From the NCBI GenBank assembly GCA_937872685.1, contig CALMTS010000245.1:1-37422 (forward strand): a stretch of 37,422 bases of DNA, given 5' to 3'. The notes under the pieces were generated by a model. That model did not search any database. It saw nothing but the letters and a program-made list of their open reading frames with translations, and had not been told where the DNA came from. Numbering within the stretch: the stretch's first letter is position 1; each line of letters begins with the position of its first letter. The translations under genes were made by a program, and so were the position numbers. Of this stretch, positions 1-8,133 are shown in pieces. The stretch is from an uncultured Desulfomicrobium sp. GTDB lineage: Bacteria; Desulfobacterota; Desulfovibrionia; Desulfovibrionales; Desulfomicrobiaceae.

Positions 1-2
1 CC

Positions 3-127
3 GGAGACCGTCCAAAATTCGTTCTGGCAAGGCGCGAGCCGATTTTGAAGGGTGCGGTGTAGCCGACTACATAAGCCCTTCAAAATCGGTGAGCAACGCA
101 GTCCAGAACGGATTTTGGGCGGTCTCC
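3..127. repeat. 125-bp near-perfect nested palindrome
   Basis: Outer arms 3-27 and 103-127 are reverse complements over 25 bp with two mismatches, both of which become G-U pairs in RNA. Inside them, 39-52 and 76-89 form a perfect 14-bp inverted repeat, and 58-62/67-71 (TGTAG/CTACA) close the centre. The right arm ends exactly at the last base of the yedF stop codon. It could be a MITE/REP-like element or a large RNA hairpin ending the yedF transcript. No T-tract is visible, so a mobile or REP-like origin seems more likely than a simple terminator. Confidence 0.85.
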
Positions 128-753
128 TAAATTGAGATGACCTTGTCGGCGACCTGCTGACTGGTGACCACGTCGAGCATGTTGGTGACTTCGCCGACGG
201 CCTTCTGGTCCATGAGCTTGAAGAATTCCAGGCAGGTGCCGCAGACCAGGATGGACACGCCCGCGGCTTCGAGTTTCTTCAGGCTCTCCACTGCCGGGCT
301 CGACGCCGTGGCCAGCTTGACGGCCCCGTTGACGAGGATGATCCGCCACAGGGCGTCGCCCAGCTCCGGCAGGGTGGCCAGGAAGTTGCCCATGAGGCGG
401 GAACCCAGGGTGTCGTCGCCATGGCCGATGGTGTCCGTGGTCAGAAAGACGAGGATTTTGGGGACGCAGACGGGGCAGCCCCCGGCAGCCGGCCGTGAGG
501 CTTCCTCCTTCGCGGGCGCGTCTCCGGCAGCCCCGGACGCCTTGGACGCGGCGATGGACCACAGGCCCCCTTCCTTGCGCATGTCGTCGATGCGCATGCC
601 TTTGCTGGCCAGGAAGCGGCTGACGTTTTCCTTGGCCGCGTCATTGTCGACAACGACGAGCATTTCCTGCGGCGACTCGGTGTCCAGAAGCTGCTTGCAA
701 CGCAGCACGGGGTTGGGGCATGGTTCGCCTTCGCAATTGAGGATGATGGGCAT
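127..753 (-). CDS. yedF: YedF: TusA-like plus DsrE-like sulfur/selenium relay protein
   Basis: A 208-aa cytosolic protein of the YedF family, which is tied to selenium metabolism and often found with selD. The N-terminal ~75 residues are a TusA/SirA fold with the CPNPV signature at Cys12, the usual sulfur carrier. A linker rich in Ala, Glu and Pro leads to a C-terminal DsrE-like domain containing CPVC and CGTC. The ATG at 753 is preceded by AAGGAG at good spacing; upstream in-frame ATGs would run antisense through the neighbouring gene and are not believed. It is transcribed divergently from the acyltransferase pair. The family's exact reaction is not settled; persulfide or selenide delivery is inferred. 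The selenocysteine formate dehydrogenase in this window fits a selenium-using host. Confidence 0.9.
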   Translation of the reverse strand: MPIILNCEGEPCPNPVLRCKQLLDTESPQEMLVVVDNDAAKENVSRFLASKGMRIDDMRKEGGLWSIAASKASGAAGDAPAKEEASRPAAGGCPVCVPKILVFLTTDTIGHGDDTLGSRLMGNFLATLPELGDALWRIILVNGAVKLATASSPAVESLKKLEAAGVSILVCGTCLEFFKLMDQKAVGEVTNMLDVVTSQQVADKVISI

Positions 754-880
754 GTCGGCTCCTTGTTTTTTCCGATGCATTACGCAGGCCCGGTTTGTGG
801 TCAAATCGTTTTGATCTATCAAAAAACCGTTCCTTGATCGCAATTTTCGATTTATCTTCCATTCCAAGCTCAAGGAGTTC

Positions 881-1516
881 ATGTTGCGTCTTCCCCCCCG
901 GCTCATCGCGGCCATCCTCGTCCCCCTCGTCCGGGTGTGGCACCTGACCCTGAAGATCGAGCGGCGCAACCTCGACGTCTTCAAGGACAAGGCCCTCCGC
1001 GACCGGCGGCCCGTCATCATCCTCTGGCATGACGAGATCTTTCCGCTCATCGCCTCCCACGCCGACGAGCACATGGCCTGCGTGGTCAGCCAGAGCAGGG
1101 ACGGCGAGATCCTGGCCCGGGTGCTGGAGGCTTTCGGCTTCCGCACGGTGCGCGGCTCCAGCTCGCGCGGCGGGATGCGTGCCCTGGTTGGGGCCAAGCG
1201 CTTCATGGAGGAGCAGGGCGTCGGGGTCATCTTCACCGTGGACGGGCCTCGGGGCCCCCGCCACAAGGTCAAGCCCGGCGCCGTCTTCCTGGCCAACCTG
1301 GCCGGTTCGCCCGTGGTGCCGGTGCGGGCCGTCATGGAGCGGGCCAAGGTGTTCCACAAGGCCTGGGACAAATTCCAGCTGCCCTGGCCCTTTTCGCGCT
1401 GCGTCATCACCTACGGCACGCCTGTGGACCTGCCGGACTGCACCAGGGACCCGGAGGAGATGCAACGGCAGTGCGAGGCCATCGAGAAGATGATGAACGA
1501 ACTGGGGAACGCCTGA
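881..1516 (+). CDS. DUF374-type lysophospholipid/lipid A acyltransferase
   Basis: A 211-aa member of the DUF374 acyltransferase family (LPLAT superfamily), which transfers acyl groups in Gram-negative lipid metabolism at the inner membrane. Residues 1-20 are hydrophobic and could be a membrane anchor. The acyltransferase block I appears as WHDEIFPL (His-x-Asp type), followed by RGSSSRGG and by TVDGPRGPRHKVKPGA, both typical of DUF374. The ATG is preceded by AAGGAG. The stop overlaps the start of the next gene by one base, so the two acyltransferases are probably translated together. The acyl acceptor is inferred to be lipid A or KDO-lipid A from the neighbour; the sequence alone does not show it. 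Confidence 0.85.
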   Translation: MLRLPPRLIAAILVPLVRVWHLTLKIERRNLDVFKDKALRDRRPVIILWHDEIFPLIASHADEHMACVVSQSRDGEILARVLEAFGFRTVRGSSSRGGMRALVGAKRFMEEQGVGVIFTVDGPRGPRHKVKPGAVFLANLAGSPVVPVRAVMERAKVFHKAWDKFQLPWPFSRCVITYGTPVDLPDCTRDPEEMQRQCEAIEKMMNELGNA

Positions 1517-2385
1517 TGCGAGAGATTTTCTACAACGCCTTCCTGCCCCTGTGCTCCTCCCTGTCCCTGCGGCGCATCCACGCCCTCGGGCGCGCCCTCG
1601 GCAGCCTCATGTGGGCCGCTCTTCCCGGCCGGCGCAAGGAGACCACGGAGCGTATCCGGGACCGGCTCGGCCTGGACGAACGCCGGGCCCGGGAACTGGC
1701 CAAGGCCAGTTTCCGCGAGAGCGCGTGCTCTTTTCTGGAGCTCTTCCATGCCCGCCAGATGGACTATCGTTTTCTGGACGAGCGCCTGGAATACGAGAAC
1801 CCTGAGCTTTTCGTCCGCATGTGCACGAGCCTGCGCCCCATCGTCGGCGTGACCGGGCACCTGGGCAGCTGGGAGCTGCTGGGCGGGATTCTCAAGTGCT
1901 TCACCAGCAAGACCGATTGCCAGGTCGTCGTGCGGCTGCCCAAGGATCGGGCCATGGCCGACCTGCTCATGTACATGCGGACCCAGAGCAGGATACGGGT
2001 CCTTCCGCATCGCGAAGCCGCGACCGAAGCCCTGGGCCAGTTGCGGCGGGGAGGCCTGAGCGCCTTTCTGGTCGACCACAACTGCAGGCATGCCGAAGCC
2101 GTGTTCCTGCCCTTTCTCGGCGAGACGGCCGCGGTCAACAAGGGTCCGGCCATACTGGCCCTGCGGGCCAAGGCCGAGGTCTGGCCATTCTTTCTCGTCC
2201 GCTTGCCCGAGGGCCGCTTCCGGGCCGTGACCCTGCCCTGTCTGGACACTGAAACGCTGGAGGGAAGCAGGGCGGAACGGATCGAGCGCATCTGCCGCTT
2301 CTACACCGAAGCCGTGGAGGAAATGGTCCTGCGTTACCCGGAGCAGTGGTTCTGGATGCACCGGCGCTGGAAAACCCGCCCCTGA
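1516..2385 (+). CDS. LpxL/HtrB-like lipid A acyltransferase
   Basis: A 289-aa protein of the LpxL/LpxM (HtrB/MsbB) family of late lipid A acyltransferases, which add secondary acyl chains to KDO-lipid A at the inner membrane. The catalytic-type motif GHLGSWEL is seen near residue 112 (the family HX4E/D signature), and the C-terminal YPEQWFWMHRRWK is diagnostic. An N-terminal hydrophobic segment of about 20 residues should anchor it. Its ATG overlaps the TGA of the upstream acyltransferase (TGATG). It is shorter than the ~305-aa E. coli enzymes, which is common in the Desulfovibrionales. Whether it adds the first or second secondary chain cannot be told. Confidence 0.9.
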   Translation: MREIFYNAFLPLCSSLSLRRIHALGRALGSLMWAALPGRRKETTERIRDRLGLDERRARELAKASFRESACSFLELFHARQMDYRFLDERLEYENPELFVRMCTSLRPIVGVTGHLGSWELLGGILKCFTSKTDCQVVVRLPKDRAMADLLMYMRTQSRIRVLPHREAATEALGQLRRGGLSAFLVDHNCRHAEAVFLPFLGETAAVNKGPAILALRAKAEVWPFFLVRLPEGRFRAVTLPCLDTETLEGSRAERIERICRFYTEAVEEMVLRYPEQWFWMHRRWKTRP

Positions 2386-2419
2386 AGCTTCCCGTCATCC
2401 GTCAACACACGAGGTTCCC

Positions 2420-4123
2420 ATGCCCGACTCCCGCCTCATCTCCGCCGCCAGGGGCCATGCCCCGGCCGATTTGCTGATCCGCGACTGCAGGCTGGTCAAC
2501 GTCCTGTCCGGGGAGATCCACCCGGAAAGCGTGGCCGTGAAGGACGGCACCATCATCGGCTTCGGCGAGTACGAAGCCCTGGAGACGGTCGATGCCGGCG
2601 GGCGATTCCTCTGCCCCGGGCTCATCGAAGGGCACATCCACATCGAATCGACCCTGCTCGACCCCTTGCGCTTCGCGCGGTTGGCCGCGGCCCACGGCAC
2701 GGCCGTGACCGTGTGCGATCCCCACGAATTGGCCAACGTGGCCGGCCTGGACGGCATCCGCTGGCTGCTGGAGGTCACGCGCGACCTGCCCATGGACATC
2801 CGCTGCATGATGCCTTCCTGCGTCCCGGCCACCCACCTGGAGACGGCCGGCGCGGCCATTTCGGCCGAAGATATCGACGAGATGCTCGAAGAGTTTCCGG
2901 AGCGCATCCTCGGGCTGGCGGAAATGATGAACTACCCCGGCGTGCTCTTTCAGGACCCGCAGGTACTGGCCAAGATCGCGGCGGCGGGGAGCCGGCCCGT
3001 GGACGGGCATGCGCCCGGCCTGTCCGGCTTCGATCTGAACGCCTACATCCTGGCCGGCCCGGGCAGCGACCATGAGGCCTGCGAGCTTGCCGAGGCGCAG
3101 GAGAAGCTGCGCAAGGGCGTGCACGTCATGATCCGCGAGGGCAGTTCCGAGAAGAATCTCTTCGACCTGCTGCCTGTCATCAATGATTTCAACAGCCAGA
3201 ACTGCTCACTGGTCACCGACGACCGGCACTGCGACGACCTCCTGCGCGAAGGGCACCTGGACCACACCATCCGCCTGGCCATCAGCCGGGGCCTCGCCCC
3301 GCTGCGGGCCGTGCAGATGGCCTCCATCAATACGGCCCGCTATTTCGGCCTGCGCCGCCGGGGCGCCGTGGCCCCGGGCTACCGCGCGGATTTCCTGCTC
3401 CTCGACGATCTGGAGCGCTTCGCCATCGCCGGGGTCTATCTGGGCGGCAGGAACATCGAGTCCCTGTCCTGGAAGGCCGCGCGGACTGCCATCAGCGTTG
3501 CCGGGAGCGTGCACCTGGGCGAAATCTCCCCGGCCTGCCTGGAAATCCCGGCAACCGGCGGCAGGGTGCGGGTCATCCGCACCGTGCCGGGCCAGATCGT
3601 GACGGAGATGGACCTGCTCGAACCAAGTGTCCGGGACGGACTCGTCTGCGCCGACCCCGAGGGCGACGTGGCCAAGCTGGCCGTCTTCGAGCGGCACCAC
3701 GGCAGCGGCGGCATGGCCGTGGGCCTGGTGCGGGGCCTGGGCCTCAGGCGCGGCGCCCTGGCCGGCACCGTGGCCCATGACTCCCACAACCTCATCACGG
3801 CCGGCGTGTCCGACGCCGACATGCTGCTGGCCGTCCGCACCCTGGAGAAATGCGGCGGCGGGTACGTCTGCGTGGCCGACGGCAGGGTGCTGGAGCTCCT
3901 TCCCCTGCCCCTGGCCGGGCTCATGAGCGATGACGAACCCGAAAAGGTCGCGGCCGGGCTCGACCGGCTCAACGACGCGGCCCGCAGTCTCGGCTGTCCC
4001 GCGGACATCAACCCCTTCATGCAGCTCTCCTTCCTCTCCCTCCCGGTCATCCCGCGCCTGCGGCTCACGGACAAAGGATTGGTGGATGTTCATGTCTTTG
4101 ATTTCGTAAGATTACAGGAATAA
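2420..4123 (+). CDS. ade: adenine deaminase
   Basis: A 567-aa amidohydrolase of the bacterial adenine deaminase (Ade/YicP) family. It hydrolyses adenine to hypoxanthine and ammonia in purine salvage, in the cytosol, using a binuclear metal centre. The metal motif GHIHIEST appears near residue 74, HGT followed by VCDPHELANV near 94-107, and the DDRH segment in the centre. The C-terminal half carries the characteristic VAHDSHNL and the late NPFMQLSFLSLPVIP motif. Length matches the family. It starts 34 bases after the acyltransferase stop and may be read from the same promoter. No functional link to the neighbours is evident. Confidence 0.95.
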   Translation: MPDSRLISAARGHAPADLLIRDCRLVNVLSGEIHPESVAVKDGTIIGFGEYEALETVDAGGRFLCPGLIEGHIHIESTLLDPLRFARLAAAHGTAVTVCDPHELANVAGLDGIRWLLEVTRDLPMDIRCMMPSCVPATHLETAGAAISAEDIDEMLEEFPERILGLAEMMNYPGVLFQDPQVLAKIAAAGSRPVDGHAPGLSGFDLNAYILAGPGSDHEACELAEAQEKLRKGVHVMIREGSSEKNLFDLLPVINDFNSQNCSLVTDDRHCDDLLREGHLDHTIRLAISRGLAPLRAVQMASINTARYFGLRRRGAVAPGYRADFLLLDDLERFAIAGVYLGGRNIESLSWKAARTAISVAGSVHLGEISPACLEIPATGGRVRVIRTVPGQIVTEMDLLEPSVRDGLVCADPEGDVAKLAVFERHHGSGGMAVGLVRGLGLRRGALAGTVAHDSHNLITAGVSDADMLLAVRTLEKCGGGYVCVADGRVLELLPLPLAGLMSDDEPEKVAAGLDRLNDAARSLGCPADINPFMQLSFLSLPVIPRLRLTDKGLVDVHVFDFVRLQE

Positions 4124-4204
4124 GTACTTGCTACTGCGTAGTGTTATGAATTAGTTAGTTATGGGCTCTACAACGTACTGATTTTTTGTTCCCTGGAGGA
4201 AGAT

Positions 4205-5926
4205 ATGTGGTCTCGCCTGAGTCTCACCTGGAAAATGCTCGTGATCATTGTCTGCGGACCTGTTTTACTGGCCTGCATCATGGCCTGGCTGCACATCACC
4301 GACATCAGGGAATCCGCCATCGGCGGCCGGCTCAAGGAGAGCCGGTCCGTGGTCATGATGGCCGAGTCCGTGCGCGAGGACATGGCGCACAAACTCAAGG
4401 CGGGGGTCCTGCGGCCCCTTGACGAACTGCGCGAGGATCCCGCCCGGTTGCTGCAGGCCGTGCCGATCGTTTCGGCCATGAACACGGCCGGGGCCAAGTC
4501 CAGGGAGGCGGGGTACGAGTTCCGGGTGCCCAAGGAGAGCCCCCGCAACCCGAAGAACGCCCCCAACGCCCTGGAAAAGGAGGTGCTGGCCGAGATCAAG
4601 CGCACGGGCAAGGACGAGAAGGTCATCGTCGAAAAGGACAGGCTCCTGTATTTCAAGGCCATCCGCCTTTCCGAGGACTGCCTGTACTGCCACGGCGACC
4701 CGGCCGGCGAGAAGGACCCCACGGGCGGGACAAAGGAAGGCTGGAAGGCGGGCGAGGTGCACGGCGCCTTCGTCATCGTCTCCTCCCTGGCGGAGGCCAA
4801 CGCGGCCGTGACGTCCGCCGCCCTGAACGTGGGCAGCTGGACTGCCGGAGTTCTGGTGCTCCTGGCCCTGATGGGCTGGCTGCAGGTCAAGGCCAGCGTG
4901 CTGAAGCCCCTGAAGGAAGCAGGCGTGTTCCTGGAGCGGATCGCTTCCGGCGACATGACCGGGGAGATTCAGGTCAGCAGGCGCGACGAGTTCGGGCAGA
5001 TCCAGGTGGACCTCAACCACATGGCGTCGAACCTGCGCACCATTGTCAGGGATATCTCCGAGAGGGCCAAGGTGCTGCTCGGCTCCTCGGCCGAACTGGA
5101 GAACATGTCCGACGGCCTGCTGAGGAACGCCGGGGACCTGTCCGCCAAGTCCAACACCGTGGCCACCGCTTCGGAGGAGATGAACGCCAACATGAACACC
5201 GTGGCCGCGGCCATGGAGCAGGCATCCACCAACGTCGGCACCGTGGCCACCGCGGCCGAGGAGATGAGCGCCACCATCCACGAGATCGCCGGCAACACGG
5301 ACAAGACCCGCGAGGTCACCCAGCGCGCCGTGTCCAAGGCCGCCTCGGCCTCCGAGCGCGTGGATCAGCTCGGTGCGGCGGCCCGGGAGATCGGCAAGGT
5401 CACCGAAACCATCACGGCCATCTCCTCCCAGACCAACCTGCTGGCCCTGAACGCCACCATCGAGGCGGCCCGGGCCGGCGAGGCCGGGCGCGGCTTTGCC
5501 GTCGTGGCCAACGAGATCAAGGAACTGGCCAACCAGACCGCCGCCGCCACGGACGAGATCCGGGACCGCATCGCCGGCATCCAGGGCTCCACGTCCGCGA
5601 CCATCGAGGAGATCGGGCAGGTCATGCATGTTATCGAGGAGGTCAGCTCCTTCGTGTCCACCATCGCCGCCGCCGTGGAGCAGCAGTCCGCCGCCACCCG
5701 CGAGATCGCCGAAAACGTCGGCCAGGCCTCGATCGGCATCCAGGAGGTCAACGAGAATGTGGCCCAGGCTTCCCAGGTCACGGGCGAGATCGCCAAGGAT
5801 ATCGTGCAGGTCAGCGACGCTTCGGGCCATATCTCGGTCAGCAGCACGGAGCTGAAGCGCAGTTCCGAGAATCTCTCCCATCTGGCCGCGGCGCTGGAGA
5901 GTCTGGTCAAGAAATTCAAAGTGTAG
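4205..5926 (+). CDS. methyl-accepting chemotaxis protein with periplasmic heme c motif
   Basis: A 573-aa transmembrane chemoreceptor. TM1 is at about residues 11-29. The periplasmic segment (30-206) resembles Tll0287-like/DUF3365 sensors and contains CLYCH at 159-163, a covalent heme c attachment motif. TM2 is near 207-226, followed by a HAMP domain to ~280 and the cytoplasmic signalling domain, whose hairpin tip contains ISSQTNLLALNATIEAARAG. D. vulgaris DcrA is a known heme-containing MCP sensing oxygen or redox state, so a redox role is likely here by inference. CTGGAGGA precedes the ATG. An 81-base gap separates it from ade, and a strong bidirectional terminator follows. Confidence 0.92.
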   Translation: MWSRLSLTWKMLVIIVCGPVLLACIMAWLHITDIRESAIGGRLKESRSVVMMAESVREDMAHKLKAGVLRPLDELREDPARLLQAVPIVSAMNTAGAKSREAGYEFRVPKESPRNPKNAPNALEKEVLAEIKRTGKDEKVIVEKDRLLYFKAIRLSEDCLYCHGDPAGEKDPTGGTKEGWKAGEVHGAFVIVSSLAEANAAVTSAALNVGSWTAGVLVLLALMGWLQVKASVLKPLKEAGVFLERIASGDMTGEIQVSRRDEFGQIQVDLNHMASNLRTIVRDISERAKVLLGSSAELENMSDGLLRNAGDLSAKSNTVATASEEMNANMNTVAAAMEQASTNVGTVATAAEEMSATIHEIAGNTDKTREVTQRAVSKAASASERVDQLGAAAREIGKVTETITAISSQTNLLALNATIEAARAGEAGRGFAVVANEIKELANQTAAATDEIRDRIAGIQGSTSATIEEIGQVMHVIEEVSSFVSTIAAAVEQQSAATREIAENVGQASIGIQEVNENVAQASQVTGEIAKDIVQVSDASGHISVSSTELKRSSENLSHLAAALESLVKKFKV

Positions 5927-5954
5927 CGGAACCGTCCAAAGCCTGTCGTAACAG

Positions 5955-5993
5955 AAAAAGGCATGGCTCCCTTATCGGGACCCATGCCTTTTT
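5955..5993. terminator. bidirectional rho-independent terminator
   Basis: A 12-bp stem (AAAAAGGCATGG at 5955-5966, its complement at 5982-5993) closes a 15-base loop. The T-rich right arm serves the chemoreceptor gene, and the A-rich left arm gives a U-tract for the convergent modA gene ending at 6013. Confidence 0.85.
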
Positions 5994-6012
5994 CTTTTCG
6001 GGCGAGACGCGG

Positions 6013-6762
6013 TTACGGCTTCTTGAATCCGAACCTGGCCAGGATGGCCTGTCCCTCTTCCCCCTTGATGAAATCGATGAAGGTCTGGCCCATCTCCTTG
6101 CTCTTGGAGTCCTTGAGCAATGCGATGGGGTAGCTGATGGGCTTGTGGCCGGCGACCTCGGCCGCGACCTTGACCTTGTCGGCGCGCAGGGCCGCGTCCG
6201 TGGCGTAGACGAAACCGGCCTGGACCTCGCCGCGGGCCACGTAGTCGAGGGCCTGGCGCACGCTCTCGGCCAGGACGAACTTGGGTGTCAGGGGGTCGTA
6301 CAGGCCCGCGGCTTCCAGGGCGCCCTTGGCGTAGCGGCCGGCGGGGACCGAGTCCGGGTTGCCGATGGCGACGAGCTTGACCTGGTCGCCCTTGAGCTCT
6401 TCGGGAGCGGTCAGGGGCAGGCCTCCTTCGGCGGGAACGACCATCACCAGGGCATTGCCCGCGAAATCGACGCGGGTGGGCTCGTCGATGAGCTGCCCGG
6501 CCTTGTCCATGGTTGCCTGGTCGGCCGAGGCGAAGACGTCCACGGGAGCTCCCTGCTCCATCTGCTTGAGCAGCGCACCCGAGGCTGCGAAGTTGAAGAC
6601 CAGGGTCGTGCCGGGATGAGCCTTCTCGAAAGGCTCCTTCATCTCCTTGAAGGCATTGGTCAGGCTGGCCGCGGCCGAGACGAGGAGGTCGCCGGCCATG
6701 GCCGGGGTGGAAGCGAGGACGAGGAAGAGCGACAAAATTGTATGAAGCAGTTTCGATTTCAT
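6013..6762 (-). CDS. modA: molybdate/tungstate-binding protein ModA
   Basis: A 249-aa periplasmic solute-binding protein of the ModA family, feeding molybdate or tungstate to an ABC permease. Residues 1-23 are a Sec signal peptide ending STPAMA. The mature start carries the oxyanion-binding AASLTNAFKEM motif, followed by FNFAASGALLKQMEQGAPVD and VPAGRYAKGALE, all typical of ModA. The ATG at 6762 has AAGGAG upstream. modA stands apart from modB and modC, which lie about 6 kb away, and is divergent from tunR. A TunR-type operator sits 66 bp upstream of its start. ModA of sulfate reducers commonly binds both oxyanions; selectivity cannot be read from the sequence. Confidence 0.95.
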   Translation of the reverse strand: MKSKLLHTILSLFLVLASTPAMAGDLLVSAAASLTNAFKEMKEPFEKAHPGTTLVFNFAASGALLKQMEQGAPVDVFASADQATMDKAGQLIDEPTRVDFAGNALVMVVPAEGGLPLTAPEELKGDQVKLVAIGNPDSVPAGRYAKGALEAAGLYDPLTPKFVLAESVRQALDYVARGEVQAGFVYATDAALRADKVKVAAEVAGHKPISYPIALLKDSKSKEMGQTFIDFIKGEEGQAILARFGFKKP

Positions 6763-6828
6763 ATGAACTCCTTGATGGGTTTGTTGTTGATTTTCCTCTG
6801 GCCTCGGCTGCGCCCGTTTGGCAATGTG

Positions 6829-6854
6829 GTCACGCATGCACGGTAAAGCGTGAC
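6829..6854. promoter_or_regulatory. probable TunR operator between modA and tunR
   Basis: The inverted repeat GTCACGC-N12-GCGTGAC spans 26 bp with perfect 7-bp arms. It has the same geometry as the sites at 9148-9173 and 13815-13840. It lies 66 bp upstream of modA and 52 bp upstream of tunR, so it could control both. The known TunR family recognises a palindrome of about 30 bp near modA and modBC. Assignment to TunR is inference from position and recurrence. Confidence 0.8.
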
Positions 6855-6906
6855 TGCATTGATCAGGACATTACATATCGTGCATCGGTTCATAAAGGAG
6901 GAGTGC

Positions 6907-8070
6907 ATGACATTGGACGGCGTATTGCCAGTTGTGGATATGCAGAAATTGGACCAGCTCGATCCGAATACATTGGCCAGACTGGCCGCTTCAGCCCAGG
7001 AGGAGATCAGGAAGCGGGGATTGTCGGCGCCACGGCCGGGGCGTGCGCCCAAGGCTGCCCGGATGTTTCAGGTGCCGGATTCCGTGAAATACCTGGGCGC
7101 GGCCCAGATCGAGACCTTGACGGACGCCTTCAGATGCTGGCTGCATGACGCACGGGACGAGCGTTCCCGTCAGTCCCGCACGCGCATGTGGCTGCTTTTC
7201 CTGCTGTTGCGCTCCACGGGAATGCGTCTGGGCGAGGCCCTCGAACTGGACGACCGCTCGGACTTCGATCTGGCCCGGGGTGTGGTGCGCGTCGGCGGCG
7301 ACTCGCCGCGCGAGGTTCCCTTGCCGCCCGAGGTCGTGGACAGTCTGCGGCTTTTCTTCGACGCTCCCATGAGCCTGGAGCTTCGCGGGCAGGTTTTCCG
7401 CCTGGATCAGGGGTATGTGCGCCGGATTTTTTCCGAACGCGGCAAGGGCACGGACATCCCGCGCGAGCTGCTGAACCCGCGGGTGCTGCGCCATTCCCGC
7501 GCCGTGGAACTGCTGCGCGGCGGCGTCCCGCTCGTGGTCGTGGACGCCATGCTCGGGCAGCAGGGGCCGTCCTCCCAGTATGTCAGCTTCTCCGATGCCG
7601 ACACCCTGCGCATCATGAACCACTACATCTACGAGGAACGAAAGATGAAGACTTCCGCCCGCAACATGTTCGTCGGCCAGATCAGCGCCATCCGCGAGGG
7701 GACCATCCTGAGCGAGGTGGAAGTGACCACGGCCACGGGGCTCAAGGTGGTCTCCGTCATCACCAAGGAAAGTTTCGAGAATCTGAGGCTGGCCATGGGC
7801 ATGACGGTCATCGCCACGGTCAAGGCGCCCTGGGTCGTGCTGGTCAAGGAAGACTCCATGTTCAAGACCAGCGCGCGCAACAAGTTCTGCGGCAGGATTT
7901 CGGCCGTGAACACGGGTCAGATCGCGGCCGAGGTGGTGGTGGACCTGGCCGACGGCACCAAGATCACCTCGCTCATCACCGACGAATCCGTGAACAAGCT
8001 CGACCTCAAGGTCGGCGATGACATCTGCGCCATGGTCAAGGCGTTTTCCGTCATCCTGGCCCTGGAATGA
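6907..8070 (+). CDS. tunR: TunR: recombinase-derived tungstate/molybdate regulator
   Basis: A 387-aa cytosolic transcription factor. Residues ~55-245 match the catalytic-domain fold of XerC/D tyrosine recombinases. The box I Arg (TGMRLGE, Arg107) and the RVLRH Arg remain, but the two active-site His are replaced (Arg in RVLRH, Gln in LGQQ), so recombination is unlikely. Residues ~247-316 and ~319-387 are tandem Mop/TOBE oxyanion-binding domains, both beginning KTSARN. This is the architecture of TunR in sulfate reducers, which controls modA and modBC and responds to tungstate. AAGGAGG precedes the ATG. It is divergent from modA with an operator between them. Three matching operators in the window indicate a local regulon. 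Confidence 0.93.
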   Translation: MTLDGVLPVVDMQKLDQLDPNTLARLAASAQEEIRKRGLSAPRPGRAPKAARMFQVPDSVKYLGAAQIETLTDAFRCWLHDARDERSRQSRTRMWLLFLLLRSTGMRLGEALELDDRSDFDLARGVVRVGGDSPREVPLPPEVVDSLRLFFDAPMSLELRGQVFRLDQGYVRRIFSERGKGTDIPRELLNPRVLRHSRAVELLRGGVPLVVVDAMLGQQGPSSQYVSFSDADTLRIMNHYIYEERKMKTSARNMFVGQISAIREGTILSEVEVTTATGLKVVSVITKESFENLRLAMGMTVIATVKAPWVVLVKEDSMFKTSARNKFCGRISAVNTGQIAAEVVVDLADGTKITSLITDESVNKLDLKVGDDICAMVKAFSVILALE

Positions 8071-8094
8071 CCTTTTTGGTTTCCCTTCGTGTGT

Positions 8095-8130
8095 GGGCCC
8101 GGGGCGAAGGTGTTCGTCCCGGGCCCTTTT
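8095..8130 (+). terminator. rho-independent terminator after tunR
   Basis: A GC-rich stem (GGGCCCGGG at 8095-8103 with CCCGGGCCC at 8118-8126, extended by an inner CGA/TCG) is followed by TTTT. It lies 24 bases after the tunR stop and just before the convergent barrel gene ends. No A-run is seen on the other side, so it probably works for tunR only. Confidence 0.75.
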
Positions 8131-8133
8131 CTT

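Noticed and set aside
754-1410. N-terminal extension of YedF running opposite the acyltransferase gene
   Set aside because: The extension is antisense to a real gene, and the ATG at 753 has a proper ribosome site and matches the family start.
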